From Hanstruepera ponticola (GTDB lineage Bacteria > Bacteroidota > Bacteroidia > Flavobacteriales > Flavobacteriaceae), in contig NZ_JABANC010000003.1 in NCBI RefSeq assembly GCF_012931685.1, forward strand, positions 186,001 through 250,000: DNA of 64,000 nucleotides, written 5' to 3'. The notes beneath the pieces are model-generated. The model did not search any database. It was not told where the DNA came from and worked only from the letters and a program-made list of their open reading frames with translations. Below are positions 26,951-36,083 of this stretch, in pieces. A program made the translations under genes and the position numbers. Every line of letters starts with the position of its first letter. The first letter of the stretch is position 1.

Positions 26951-27805
26951 ATGCATAAAAACAATAAACATCATGAGCCTTATAATTTCTTGGCTTTATC
27001 TAAAGCAAATCCTGTTTTAAAACCTTATGTTTTTAGTAACGACTATAATAATCAAACCATTGATTTTGCCGATTCTCAAGCTGTTTATGAACTCAACAAA
27101 GCTATTCTGATTTTAGATTATAATCTAACGGATTATCTATTACCTGCTGGATATTTGTGTCCGCCTATTCCTGGACGTGCCGATTATATTCATCATTTAC
27201 ATGATTTATTAAATGCTGAAAACGCAACTATAATGGGTTTAGACGTTGGTGTTGGAGCAAACTGTATTTATCCTATTCTTGCCTCTCAAATTTATGATTG
27301 GAAAATGATTGGTTGTGATATAAATTTTGAAGCAGTAAATATTGCACGTCATAACGTTAATATTAATCAAGAGTTGTTAAAGAAAATAGATATTCGTCAT
27401 CAAGAAAATCCGGCTTTTCTCTTTACAAATATCATAAAACCCAATGAATACTATCATTTTACCATGTGCAACCCGCCGTTTCATAGTTCTGAATCTAAAG
27501 CTTTAAAAGGCACAAAACGTAAGTGGAAAAATTTAAAAGGTATTACGGCTTCAGAATTAAATTTTGGTGGACAAGCCCATGAGTTATGGTGTAATGGTGG
27601 TGAAGCCCTTTTTATCAAACGTATGATAAAAGAGAGTGTGCAATTTAGAACGCAAGTAGGATGGTTTACAACACTAGTTGCCAAAGGTTCTCATTTACCA
27701 AAACTTCAAAAGCAACTTGACAAATTAAAGACTGAACATCAGATTATAAATATGGCTCAAGGTCAAAAACAATCCCGAATTTTGGCTTGGCGATTTAAAA
27801 ACTAA
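26951..27805 (+). CDS. rlmF: 23S rRNA (adenine-1618-N6)-methyltransferase
   Basis: From the ATG at 26951 the protein has 284 residues and begins with the basic N-terminus usual for RlmF. Family motifs: LPAGYLCPPIPGRADYIHH, the SAM-binding GLDVGVGANCIYP, and the catalytic NPPFHSS (motif IV of N6-adenine methyltransferases). It methylates A1618 of 23S rRNA. The frame extends to 26870, but those codons lie upstream of the predicted transcription start. Its stop codon overlaps the stop of the convergent rlmI-like gene by four bases. Confidence 0.93.
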   Translation: MHKNNKHHEPYNFLALSKANPVLKPYVFSNDYNNQTIDFADSQAVYELNKAILILDYNLTDYLLPAGYLCPPIPGRADYIHHLHDLLNAENATIMGLDVGVGANCIYPILASQIYDWKMIGCDINFEAVNIARHNVNINQELLKKIDIRHQENPAFLFTNIIKPNEYYHFTMCNPPFHSSESKALKGTKRKWKNLKGITASELNFGGQAHELWCNGGEALFIKRMIKESVQFRTQVGWFTTLVAKGSHLPKLQKQLDKLKTEHQIINMAQGQKQSRILAWRFKN

Positions 27806-29025
27806 TCTAAATGGTAGTAACCACATTTTAAATAAGCCCCTTCTGAAAAGCTTATTGGATGGTCAATATCGTGTTGTGTTTTTAAAACAAGTTTAAATGA
27901 CCGTTTTGAAGCTTTTAATACTTGCTGATTAATATCGAAAAACAAATCGGCTGAAATACGTGATGAACATGATGCTAAAACCAATAATCCTTTTTTTGCG
28001 GTGAGCCTCTCACCTAGTCTAGCGAGTTGCGTATATTTCTTTTTGGCTAAAGAAATTTCAGATTGTTGCTTGGCGAAACTTGGTGGATCAATCACTACTA
28101 CATCATACGTTTTACCTGATTGAATGAGGTTTTCCATTTCGATAAAGGCATCACCTGCGATGGTAATATGTTTTCCAGAATAGTCGTTTAATTTGCCATT
28201 GTCGATTGCCATTTCAAGTGCTTGTTTGCTTATGTCCAAACTCGTGACTTCTTTTGCTTGATTGGCTAATGCATGAACCGAAAAACCACCAGCATACGAA
28301 AAGACATCTAGAACAGATTTTCCCTTGCTTAATTCACCAACACGTCTGCGATTATCACGATGGTCTAAAAAATAACCTGTTTTATGGCCTTTAATTACAT
28401 TAGCCGAAAAATTAACACCATGTTCTACAAATTGAATGACTTCGTTTTCCAGTTCACCATAAATAATTTGACCATCTGTTAAAGCTGTTTGTGATTGTTG
28501 TAAATGTCTGCTTAATCGTAATACTACAGTTTCTGATTTTGATGTGGTTATTAAACCTTCTACTATTGTTTTTAAATAGGGAAACCAAATTTCAGAATAG
28601 AGTTTTATAACCAAAACGTTTGCATAAACATCAGCTATGAGACCAGGAAAACCATCGTTTTCGCCAAAAATAAGGCGATAACTGTTGGTGTTAGTTTGTA
28701 ATAAAGACTCTCTTTTTTTAAATGCCTTTTTAATGACCGTATTAAAGAAATCATTATCTATTTTTTGTGCACCACCATGATGCAACATTTTAATGCGTAT
28801 GGGCGAGGCTTTATCAAATAAACCAATGCCAATTACAGAATCATCTCGCTTTCTAAAAATAATACAAATATCTCCGGATTCACCTTCCTTATTCTGCTTC
28901 AAAATGCTGTTTTCAAAAACCCAAGGATGACCTCGTAGCACGCTACGTTCACCATTGCTATTGAGTTTAATAGCGAGTCGTGATATATTATTCTTGTATT
29001 CCGGAATACTTACTAATTGATTCAA
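27802..29025 (-). CDS. rlmI: Class I SAM-dependent rRNA methyltransferase, RlmI-like
   Basis: A 407-residue protein: N-terminal PUA domain (RLAIKLNSNGERSVLRGHPWVF, about 15-90), an EEHEE-like middle domain and a C-terminal Rossmann methyltransferase with VLDVFSYAGGFSVHAL (SAM) and VVIDPPSFAK (motif IV), plus LASCSSR. This is the RlmI/RlmK-C architecture for m5C1962 of 23S rRNA. The Cys in SCSSR fits the m5C-type catalytic pattern. Two 23S rRNA methyltransferase genes thus lie tail to tail. Specificity for C1962 is assigned by family. Confidence 0.88.
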   Translation of the reverse strand: MNQLVSIPEYKNNISRLAIKLNSNGERSVLRGHPWVFENSILKQNKEGESGDICIIFRKRDDSVIGIGLFDKASPIRIKMLHHGGAQKIDNDFFNTVIKKAFKKRESLLQTNTNSYRLIFGENDGFPGLIADVYANVLVIKLYSEIWFPYLKTIVEGLITTSKSETVVLRLSRHLQQSQTALTDGQIIYGELENEVIQFVEHGVNFSANVIKGHKTGYFLDHRDNRRRVGELSKGKSVLDVFSYAGGFSVHALANQAKEVTSLDISKQALEMAIDNGKLNDYSGKHITIAGDAFIEMENLIQSGKTYDVVVIDPPSFAKQQSEISLAKKKYTQLARLGERLTAKKGLLVLASCSSRISADLFFDINQQVLKASKRSFKLVLKTQHDIDHPISFSEGAYLKCGYYHLD

Positions 29026-29054
29026 GAGTCTGTTTTTTATAAGATCAAAAATAG

Positions 29055-29090
29055 AAAACGCACAGTAAAGAATAGCCTACTGTGCGTTTT
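29055..29090 (-). terminator. Intrinsic terminator after the M16 peptidase gene
   Basis: A 13-bp perfect stem (AAAACGCACAGTA / TACTGTGCGTTTT) with a 10-nt loop. It lies 17 bp past the M16 peptidase stop on the minus strand, between it and the downstream rlmI-like gene; the right-hand T-run also allows function on the plus strand. Confidence 0.8.
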
Positions 29091-29107
29091 ATATTATTTA
29101 AAATTGG

Positions 29108-31948
29108 TTATTCTGAAACTATAGGATTTCCAAAAATATCCAGTTCAATAACTGTTTTACCTAGTTTTTGAATTTCATCCCATTGGGTAGCTTTATCACC
29201 AACCACTACATATATCATATCATCTTCAACTAAATATTTATTGATTATGTTTTTATAATCGTCAACTGTCATAGCGATCAATTCCTCTTGGTCTTTTTCA
29301 ATATAGTTCAAGGCATAACCATATTTACTGATATTTCGTAAAATGGCCAACTTGGCTCCTAAACTTTCATAGGCTCTGGTATTGGCTTTTAATAACTTGT
29401 TTTTGGTTAACTCGACTTCTTCTTCACCAAAACTTTCCGCGTAAGTTCCCAGCATCTCTTCAATAATTTCTAAAGATTTTAAAGTGGCATTAGCACGAAC
29501 ACTAGAACGAACCGTATAAGGCGCAATTTCTAAACTATTTCCAACTCCTGAATACGCACCATAGGTATAACCTTTTTGAATTCGTAAGGTTTGAAACAAT
29601 CGACCACTTGAACCACCTCCTATAATTTCATTGGCAAAATCCAAATTATTAGCTTCCGGGTTTTTAGCCGATAATGCCAATTTACCAATATTTAATACCG
29701 ATTGCTTAGAATCTGGAACATCTATAAAGAACAGCAAATCTTTTTTGTCATTTCCAGAAATGGCGTAATCGCTGATTTCTGGAGCAGTGCCTGTCCAATC
29801 ATTTAAAGTTGCTAAAACAGTTTTTGTTTTGTCAGAAGTGATAGCTCCTGCAATATGAAAGGATGCATTTGATGGTACTAAATTATTATAGTATGCTTTT
29901 AAATCATCCATAGTAATGTTCTTTGCCGTATTTAATGTCCCACTTCCTGGAACCGCAAACGGATGATCATCTCCATATAATAACTTATTATAGGCTAAAC
30001 TAGCAATAGCATTAGGATTGGCTTCACGATCTTTAAGTCCTGTTTCTAAAGCCTGTTTTAATCGTGAAAACTCCTTCTCATCCCAACGTGGTTCCAAAAG
30101 TATTTCTTTTACCAATGCGATAGTTTCTTCAAAGTTTTTAGTTAAACAAGAGCCTGTAATATGAAAATCTTCATTGGCGCTATACATTCCAATACTAGCT
30201 CCTAACAAACCAATTGCTTCCTCTAATTCAGCAGGTGTTTTAGTTGCAGTTCCTTCCATAATTAAATCACTCAAAAGACTAGCGACTCCAGCTTTACCTT
30301 CAGGGTCTAACAAATGACCTCCAGGAATGGTAATGTCGAATTGTACCAATGGTATTTCATTATTTTCTATACCATATAAATTCATACCATTGTCTAATTC
30401 AGCAGTCCAGATTTCTGGCATTTTGAATTTTGGTAAGTCACCAAAAGGTGGTTCGCTTCTATCGTACTTACTTGGCGTTTTTTCATATTCTGCTTCCTCA
30501 CCTTGGCTGACTTCTTCATTGGCTACATTTTGCTTAACTTCTTCAATCCAAACAGTTGCTTGGTTTGAACCTTCAACAGCTAAATCTAATTGTCCTTTTG
30601 GAACAACACTAGTCATCACAAAGTTCTTATCTTTAATATATTGGTTATAAACACGCATCACATCTTCTGCAGTTACAGCATTGGTAAGTTTAGCGGTTTT
30701 TGTGATATAGCTTGGATCACCACCAAACTCATTATCTTGACCTAGTTGAAATGCTTTATTTAAAACTGTACTAATTCCTTGGTAGAGGTTGGTCTCCAAT
30801 TCTGCTTTAATGCGTTTGAGGTCACGATCATTGACGCCCTCTTTTTCAAATTTTTCAAATCCATTATTAATAGCAGCCTTTACAGAATCTAAATCTATAC
30901 CTGCATTTGCTCTAACACGGAAAATAAATTCACCAGCTAACTCGCTACTGTATTGATAGGTTCCAATATTTGGTGCTAATTTTTGTTCTTCTACAACCGT
31001 TTGATATAAAGGTGATTTTTTACTACCACTTAATAATTGACCCAATATTTGTAGAGCATATGAATCTTTATGATATTCCTCAACCGTAGGGAAAACCATT
31101 CGTAATTCAGGTAGCTTGGCAAAGTTATCTTCAAAGTATAGTGATTTCGTTTCTTCTAAAGTCACCGGCATTGGGTCTTGTTTTTCAACCTCTGGTCCAC
31201 TAGGAATTTCACCAAACCATTTTTCGACTTGTTTTTTAGTTTCATCAAAATCTATATCACCAGCAACAACCAGAGTTGCATTGGCTGCACCATAATATTT
31301 ATTATAAAACTCTTTGACATCATCAATAGTAGCAGCCTGTAAATCCGGCAAAGATCCGATAACCGTCCAATTATATGGATGCCCTTCTGGATATAAATTT
31401 GAACGAATAATTTCGTCGGTATAGCCATATGGTGCATTATCAACACGTTGGCGTTTTTCGTTTTTTACAACTTGCTTTTCGCGTTCTAATGCAGCTTCTG
31501 TAACTGTATTAATCATGTATCCGAAACGATCAGAATCAATCCACATGATTTTTTCAAAAGCATCTTTAGGCACGACTTCATAATATACCGTATAGTCGTT
31601 AGAAGTACCACCATTGCGGCTTCCACCCCATTCCGGAATCATTTTTCTATTAGCACCTACAGGAACATTTTCAGAATCGTTAAAACTCATATGTTCAAAG
31701 AAGTGAGCAAAACCTGTTTTTCCAGGTTTTTCACGATTGGAACCTACATGCATAATCGTAGCAACCGCAACAATAGGATCACTTTTGTCCTGATGCATAA
31801 TAACCTCCAGACCATTATCTAATGTAAATTTCTCATAATCAATGGAAAAATCCTTTTCAACTTCAGCTACTTTTGACGTTTTTTCTTCATTTTTACACGA
31901 GAAAATAATCAAAAAGATAGCCAATAGACTTAATTTTAAAATTCGCAT
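29108..31948 (-). CDS. M16 family zinc peptidase lipoprotein (two-domain)
   Basis: A 946-residue protein with a lipoprotein signal (LLAIFLIIFSC, Cys at 18). The N-terminal M16 unit has the inverted zinc motif HFFEH (82-86) and the downstream Glu in EREKQVVKNE. The second unit (about 510-946) has the M16 fold but no HxxEH, as usual for pitrilysin/PqqL-type proteins, where it closes the chamber. It should degrade oligopeptides in the periplasm or at the membrane. The Glu-rich linker around 480-500 joins the halves. Divergent from the haloperoxidase-like gene. Confidence 0.92.
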   Translation of the reverse strand: MRILKLSLLAIFLIIFSCKNEEKTSKVAEVEKDFSIDYEKFTLDNGLEVIMHQDKSDPIVAVATIMHVGSNREKPGKTGFAHFFEHMSFNDSENVPVGANRKMIPEWGGSRNGGTSNDYTVYYEVVPKDAFEKIMWIDSDRFGYMINTVTEAALEREKQVVKNEKRQRVDNAPYGYTDEIIRSNLYPEGHPYNWTVIGSLPDLQAATIDDVKEFYNKYYGAANATLVVAGDIDFDETKKQVEKWFGEIPSGPEVEKQDPMPVTLEETKSLYFEDNFAKLPELRMVFPTVEEYHKDSYALQILGQLLSGSKKSPLYQTVVEEQKLAPNIGTYQYSSELAGEFIFRVRANAGIDLDSVKAAINNGFEKFEKEGVNDRDLKRIKAELETNLYQGISTVLNKAFQLGQDNEFGGDPSYITKTAKLTNAVTAEDVMRVYNQYIKDKNFVMTSVVPKGQLDLAVEGSNQATVWIEEVKQNVANEEVSQGEEAEYEKTPSKYDRSEPPFGDLPKFKMPEIWTAELDNGMNLYGIENNEIPLVQFDITIPGGHLLDPEGKAGVASLLSDLIMEGTATKTPAELEEAIGLLGASIGMYSANEDFHITGSCLTKNFEETIALVKEILLEPRWDEKEFSRLKQALETGLKDREANPNAIASLAYNKLLYGDDHPFAVPGSGTLNTAKNITMDDLKAYYNNLVPSNASFHIAGAITSDKTKTVLATLNDWTGTAPEISDYAISGNDKKDLLFFIDVPDSKQSVLNIGKLALSAKNPEANNLDFANEIIGGGSSGRLFQTLRIQKGYTYGAYSGVGNSLEIAPYTVRSSVRANATLKSLEIIEEMLGTYAESFGEEEVELTKNKLLKANTRAYESLGAKLAILRNISKYGYALNYIEKDQEELIAMTVDDYKNIINKYLVEDDMIYVVVGDKATQWDEIQKLGKTVIELDIFGNPIVSE

Positions 31949-32067
31949 GGTTTAATAGGTTTGATTGAAAATTTAACTTAATCCATAAATGTCAGACTTT
32001 TATCGATAGAACACCTAAAAACATAGTATAATTAACATTTTTTTATACATTTAAAGAAATTTAAAAT

Positions 32068-34251
32068 ATGCAAAAAATTACCCAAATTATAGGTTTTATC
32101 TTAATGATTTTGAGTTTCCAAACGCATGCTCAACAGTCAGTTGCTAGAGAATGGAATGAACAATTGTTGGATGCTATTAGAAATGATTTTGCCAGGCCAA
32201 CTGTTCATGCTCGAAATTTATTTCATACATCTATGGTTATGTATGATTCTTGGGCTGTATTTGATTCACAAGCTGAAACCATTTTTCTAGGCAAAAATTT
32301 TGGCGGATATATCTGTGATTTTAACGGTATTGATTCACCAAGCGATGTGGCATCTGCAAGACACGAAGTTATGAGTTATGCCATGTTTAGATTGTTGAAT
32401 CATAGATTTCAGGACTCCCCAGGTTCTGCAGAATCGCTTGCAGCTTTTAGTGATCATTTTGCATCTTATGGCTATGATAACACATTCACTTCAACCGATT
32501 ATAGCACTGGTTCATATGCCGCTTTAGGAAATTATTTAGCTAGTGAAATTATTGCTTTTGGACTTCAAGATGGTGCCCATGAAGAAAGTGGTTATAACAA
32601 CTTATTTTATTCCCCTCAAAACCCACCTTTGGTTTTGGAACTCTATGAGGATATTACTGAAATTGATCCTAACAGATGGCAACCACTAGCCTTTGACGTA
32701 TTTATTGACCAAAGCGGAAATGTCTATCCTTTAAACACACCAGATTTTGTTAGCCCAGAATGGGGAGAGGTCGTTCCCTTTAGCTTATCACCGGAAGATT
32801 TAGAAATTTTAAATAATGGTTTTGATAGTTATATATATCATAATCCGGGTACTCCTCCATTTATTCAAAATTCAAGTGAGGATGGTTTTGACGATCCTTA
32901 CAAATGGTACTTTTCGCTTGTTGCTTCTTGGTCTTCACATTTAGACCCAGATGACACAACCATGATTGATATTTCTCCAAATGGTATTGGAAATGTAGAT
33001 ATTAATAATTTCCCACAGACTTTTGAGGAATATCGTGCTTTTTATGATTATTTGGAAGGTGGTGACCCAGGTGCAGGCCATAATCTAAATCCCTATACCA
33101 ATGCACCATATGCGCCTCAAATGGTTAAAAGAGGAGATTATGCTCGTGTACTTGCAGAATTTTGGGCAGACGGACCTGACTCTGAAACACCTCCAGGACA
33201 TTGGTTTACTATAATGAATTACGTAAGTGATCATCCTTTAATTGAAAAAAAATTCAACGGCCAAGGTCCTGTTTTAAGTGATTTAGAATGGGATGTAAAA
33301 TGTTACTTGACTTTAGGTGGCGCTATGCATGATTGTGCTGTGACCACTTGGGGTGTTAAGGGATACTATGATTACATTAGACCCATATCAGCTATTCGCT
33401 ACATGGCAGGAAAAGGTCAAAGCACTGATGAATCATTACCCAATTATGATCCTCATGGCTTACCATTGGTGCCAGGTAGAATAGAGCTTATAGAATCTGG
33501 TGACCCGCTTGCAGGTTCTGGTGATGAAAATGTAGGACAGATAAAGATTTTTGCTTGGAAAGGACCAGATTTTATTGCTGACCCAGATACTGATGTTGCT
33601 CATGTCGATTGGATTTTAGGAACACATTGGTGGCCATATCAAAGACCAACATTTGTAACGCCTCCTTTTGCAGGATATGTATCAGGGCATTCAACATTTT
33701 CTAGAGCTGGTGCTGAAGTTTTGACTTTATTGACAGGTGATGCTTATTTTCCAGGTGGTATGGGAACTTTTGAAGCACCACAGAATGAGTTTTTGGTTTT
33801 TGAAGAAGGTCCTTCTGAATCCTTAACTTTACAATGGGCAACATACAGAGATGCCTCTGATCAATGTAGTTTATCACGCATTTGGGGTGGTATTCACCCT
33901 CCTATTGATGATATTCGCGGTCGTATTATTGGTGAAGAAATTGGCATTGAAGCTTTTACTTTGGCCTCTCAATTTTTTTCTGGTACTTTAAGTGTAGAAT
34001 CTTTAGAAGCACAAAATAATATTGCCGTTTATCCTATTCCTTTTGAAAGTGAATTACATATAAAGCATGAATTAAACGAAGAAACAACCTATCAAATTCA
34101 TAGCCTAGATGGAAAGCTTGTCTTTAAAAGTAGTTCTAATAATAATGTTAGCCAATTGGATTTAGGACATTTACAAGATGGTATTTATATTTTAAGACTA
34201 ATCGATTCTAAAGACGATACTGTAGCTATTAGAAAAATAGTAAAACGCTAA
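32068..34251 (+). CDS. T9SS-exported vanadium-dependent haloperoxidase-like protein
   Basis: A 727-residue protein with a signal peptide (FILMILSFQTHAQ). It has the all-helical PAP2/vanadium-haloperoxidase signature: Lys and Arg in VKGYYDYIRPISAIR (about 430), the phosphate/vanadate loop YVSGHSTFSRAG (about 538) and Arg plus His in RIWGGIHPPIDD (about 606). The last ~75 residues form a type A T9SS sorting domain (AVYPIPFESELHI, then GIYILRLID and a basic end). It is therefore predicted to be delivered across the outer membrane. Activity could be haloperoxidase or phosphatase; the full set of candidate ligands favours an active enzyme. PorX, the T9SS regulator, lies in the same window. Confidence 0.87.
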   Translation: MQKITQIIGFILMILSFQTHAQQSVAREWNEQLLDAIRNDFARPTVHARNLFHTSMVMYDSWAVFDSQAETIFLGKNFGGYICDFNGIDSPSDVASARHEVMSYAMFRLLNHRFQDSPGSAESLAAFSDHFASYGYDNTFTSTDYSTGSYAALGNYLASEIIAFGLQDGAHEESGYNNLFYSPQNPPLVLELYEDITEIDPNRWQPLAFDVFIDQSGNVYPLNTPDFVSPEWGEVVPFSLSPEDLEILNNGFDSYIYHNPGTPPFIQNSSEDGFDDPYKWYFSLVASWSSHLDPDDTTMIDISPNGIGNVDINNFPQTFEEYRAFYDYLEGGDPGAGHNLNPYTNAPYAPQMVKRGDYARVLAEFWADGPDSETPPGHWFTIMNYVSDHPLIEKKFNGQGPVLSDLEWDVKCYLTLGGAMHDCAVTTWGVKGYYDYIRPISAIRYMAGKGQSTDESLPNYDPHGLPLVPGRIELIESGDPLAGSGDENVGQIKIFAWKGPDFIADPDTDVAHVDWILGTHWWPYQRPTFVTPPFAGYVSGHSTFSRAGAEVLTLLTGDAYFPGGMGTFEAPQNEFLVFEEGPSESLTLQWATYRDASDQCSLSRIWGGIHPPIDDIRGRIIGEEIGIEAFTLASQFFSGTLSVESLEAQNNIAVYPIPFESELHIKHELNEETTYQIHSLDGKLVFKSSSNNNVSQLDLGHLQDGIYILRLIDSKDDTVAIRKIVKR

Positions 34252-34253
34252 AA

Positions 34254-35600
34254 TTATTGAATTATAATTTTTTTGGAAATGGTCTGATTAACTGAAGAAA
34301 TATTAAATAAATACATCCCAGAACTGTAATTAGACAAATCAATACTATTTAATCCAGTAATTAATTCTTTGTTTAGTAATGTTTTACCATTAGTGTCGTA
34401 AACTACAAGTTTTGATTTTGACTCTATGGTTTTAATATTCAAATAATCAACAACAGGATTCGGGTATATTTCAAAGGTCATTATTTCTTCTTTAGTATCA
34501 GTAACAGATAAAGCATTGCAAGCACTTTCGTCTGTGACAAAATTTGATGAACTGTCAATATCCCAATCAGATAGAAAACTGGCACTACTATCATCAACAT
34601 AAATACAGGTTAAAGCTGGATTATTTAAGGTATTAAAATCTGAAATATCACTATTGTTCCCATTTCTAAAGTCAATGCTTTCCAGTTCATTAGACGCTAG
34701 CCTTACATATTTTAATTCATTGTTATTCGTTAAGTCAATATCTCTTAAATTATTAAAACTAGCATAAAACAATAGTAATTCTGGAGCGTGAGAAAGATCT
34801 AGTTCCTGAATATTATTATTGTTACAAAGTAAACGACGCATTGATGTATTGGAGGTAATATCTAATTCATTAAGCATGTTTCCGCTTACATCCAAATATG
34901 TCAAATCTAAACAATTGTCAAATGTAAAGCTAGTTATGTTGTTTTGACCACAAGAAATAGTTTCGAGTAATGTGTTATTTGAAATATCAAGTGAATCCAA
35001 ATCATTGTCACCACAAAACAAAGACTCCAAAAGGATGTTTTCTTCCAAATTAAGATCAGTTAGAATATTTGAATAGCACCATAATACAGCTAAATCTATA
35101 TTATTGGTAACATCTAATTCACAAATATTATTAAGGTTACAAGATAATACCTCTAAATCTAAATTATTCGAAACATCAAGAACGTCTAATTGATTGTTAC
35201 TTACATAAAGTTCCTTGAGATTCAGGTTTTGAGACACATTTAAATCTGTAAGGCTATTATTTTCAATATCTAAAACTTCTAACTCTAGATTATATTGCAA
35301 ATCCAAATTTGCAATATTATTATAATAACTGTATAAGTATTTCAGGTTTACAAAGGCTTCAATTCCTGATAAATCAGTAATGTTTTTACTAAAAATATTT
35401 AATGTAATAACACTTTCTGCATCAGAATTGAGAATATTACCATTTAGGCCATTCGTGTCAATATTATAATCAATAAGCGCTTGCTCAAAACTCACATCTG
35501 GAATGGGTGTAGTTTGTGCCACAACATTAAAACACAGTAAAATAGCTGCACTAAAAGTAGTTAATAGGTTAGATTTTATAATAGGTTTTATTGAGGCCAA
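34254..35600 (-). CDS. T9SS-exported leucine-rich-repeat protein
   Basis: A 448-residue secreted protein. Signal peptide ends near VVAQ (residue 29). After an N-terminal cap (PIPDVSFEQALIDYNID, the flavobacterial LRR cap motif) come about ten leucine-rich repeats of roughly 21 residues (86-320; unit type LxxLDVSNNxxLexLxcxxN). The C-terminus (377-448) is a T9SS type A sorting domain (FEIYPNPVVDYLNI, then GMYLFNIS). The protein should be surface-exposed or secreted and mediate binding; no catalytic domain is present. Its stop codon is two bases from that of the convergent haloperoxidase-like gene, another T9SS cargo. Confidence 0.9.
   Translation of the reverse strand: MASIKPIIKSNLLTTFSAAILLCFNVVAQTTPIPDVSFEQALIDYNIDTNGLNGNILNSDAESVITLNIFSKNITDLSGIEAFVNLKYLYSYYNNIANLDLQYNLELEVLDIENNSLTDLNVSQNLNLKELYVSNNQLDVLDVSNNLDLEVLSCNLNNICELDVTNNIDLAVLWCYSNILTDLNLEENILLESLFCGDNDLDSLDISNNTLLETISCGQNNITSFTFDNCLDLTYLDVSGNMLNELDITSNTSMRRLLCNNNNIQELDLSHAPELLLFYASFNNLRDIDLTNNNELKYVRLASNELESIDFRNGNNSDISDFNTLNNPALTCIYVDDSSASFLSDWDIDSSSNFVTDESACNALSVTDTKEEIMTFEIYPNPVVDYLNIKTIESKSKLVVYDTNGKTLLNKELITGLNSIDLSNYSSGMYLFNISSVNQTISKKIIIQ
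34641..35345 (-). repeat. Tandem 63-bp-period leucine-rich repeats inside the LRR gene
   Basis: About ten in-frame repeats of roughly 63 bp encode the 21-residue LRR units of the 34254-35600 protein. The repeats are clear at protein level and diverged at DNA level, so they look like old duplications rather than recent expansion. Confidence 0.8.
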
Positions 35601-35771
35601 GACTATAATTTAATGTATATAGAGCATTAAAAGTATTATTAAATAGTTTTCATAAAGATAATATTCGTTATGCGTAACTTTTTATCGTTGAGCGACTTAA
35701 TTCAACAAAAATTGAATTTATTATTTATAATAGTTATTTGTTAAAATGTTAAATAATAATATATTGAATTG

Positions 35772-35779
35772 TACTTTTG
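35772..35779 (+). promoter_or_regulatory. -7 element upstream of the DUF3817-MscS gene pair
   Basis: TACTTTTG fits TAnnTTTG and ends 25 bp before the DUF3817 start. No TTG is found at the expected distance upstream, so the assignment rests on the -7 alone. The rest of the 204-bp gap (35601-35804) is AT-rich without other recognisable structure. Confidence 0.35.
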
Positions 35780-35804
35780 CAGCAATCAAATTAAAGAATA
35801 ACAA

Positions 35805-36080
35805 ATGCTTCCATTTTTTAGAGTTATTGCACTTTTAGAAGGCGTATCATACATTCTTCTATTATTTATAGCTACTCCAGTTAAATATTTTATGAATGAG
35901 CCTAAATATGTTAAATTACTAGGTATGCCACATGGTATCTTATTTATTATGTATATCATTTTGGCCGTAATTGTTGGCTCTAATCTAAAATGGAATAATA
36001 AAACCATGCGTACTGTTTTATTAGCTTCAATTATTCCATTTGGTACTTTTTATGTTGACAAAAAATTTTTGAAACAATAG
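35805..36080 (+). CDS. DUF3817 small integral membrane protein
   Basis: A 91-residue protein with three hydrophobic segments (FRVIALLEGVSYILLLFI; GILFIMYIILAVIVGS; TVLLASIIPFGTFYV). The motifs EGVSYILLL, KLLGMPHG and PFGTFYVDKKFL are characteristic of DUF3817 (YdzA-type) membrane proteins of unknown function. Only three bases separate it from the following MscS-family channel gene, so the two are co-transcribed and might act together in the inner membrane; this is inference. Confidence 0.85.
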   Translation: MLPFFRVIALLEGVSYILLLFIATPVKYFMNEPKYVKLLGMPHGILFIMYIILAVIVGSNLKWNNKTMRTVLLASIIPFGTFYVDKKFLKQ

Positions 36081-36083
36081 ACT

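Noticed and set aside
34641-35345. Periodic 63-bp pattern as a CRISPR-like or tandem DNA repeat
   Set aside because: The periodicity is in frame and explained by leucine-rich repeats; units are diverged at DNA level and lack spacers.
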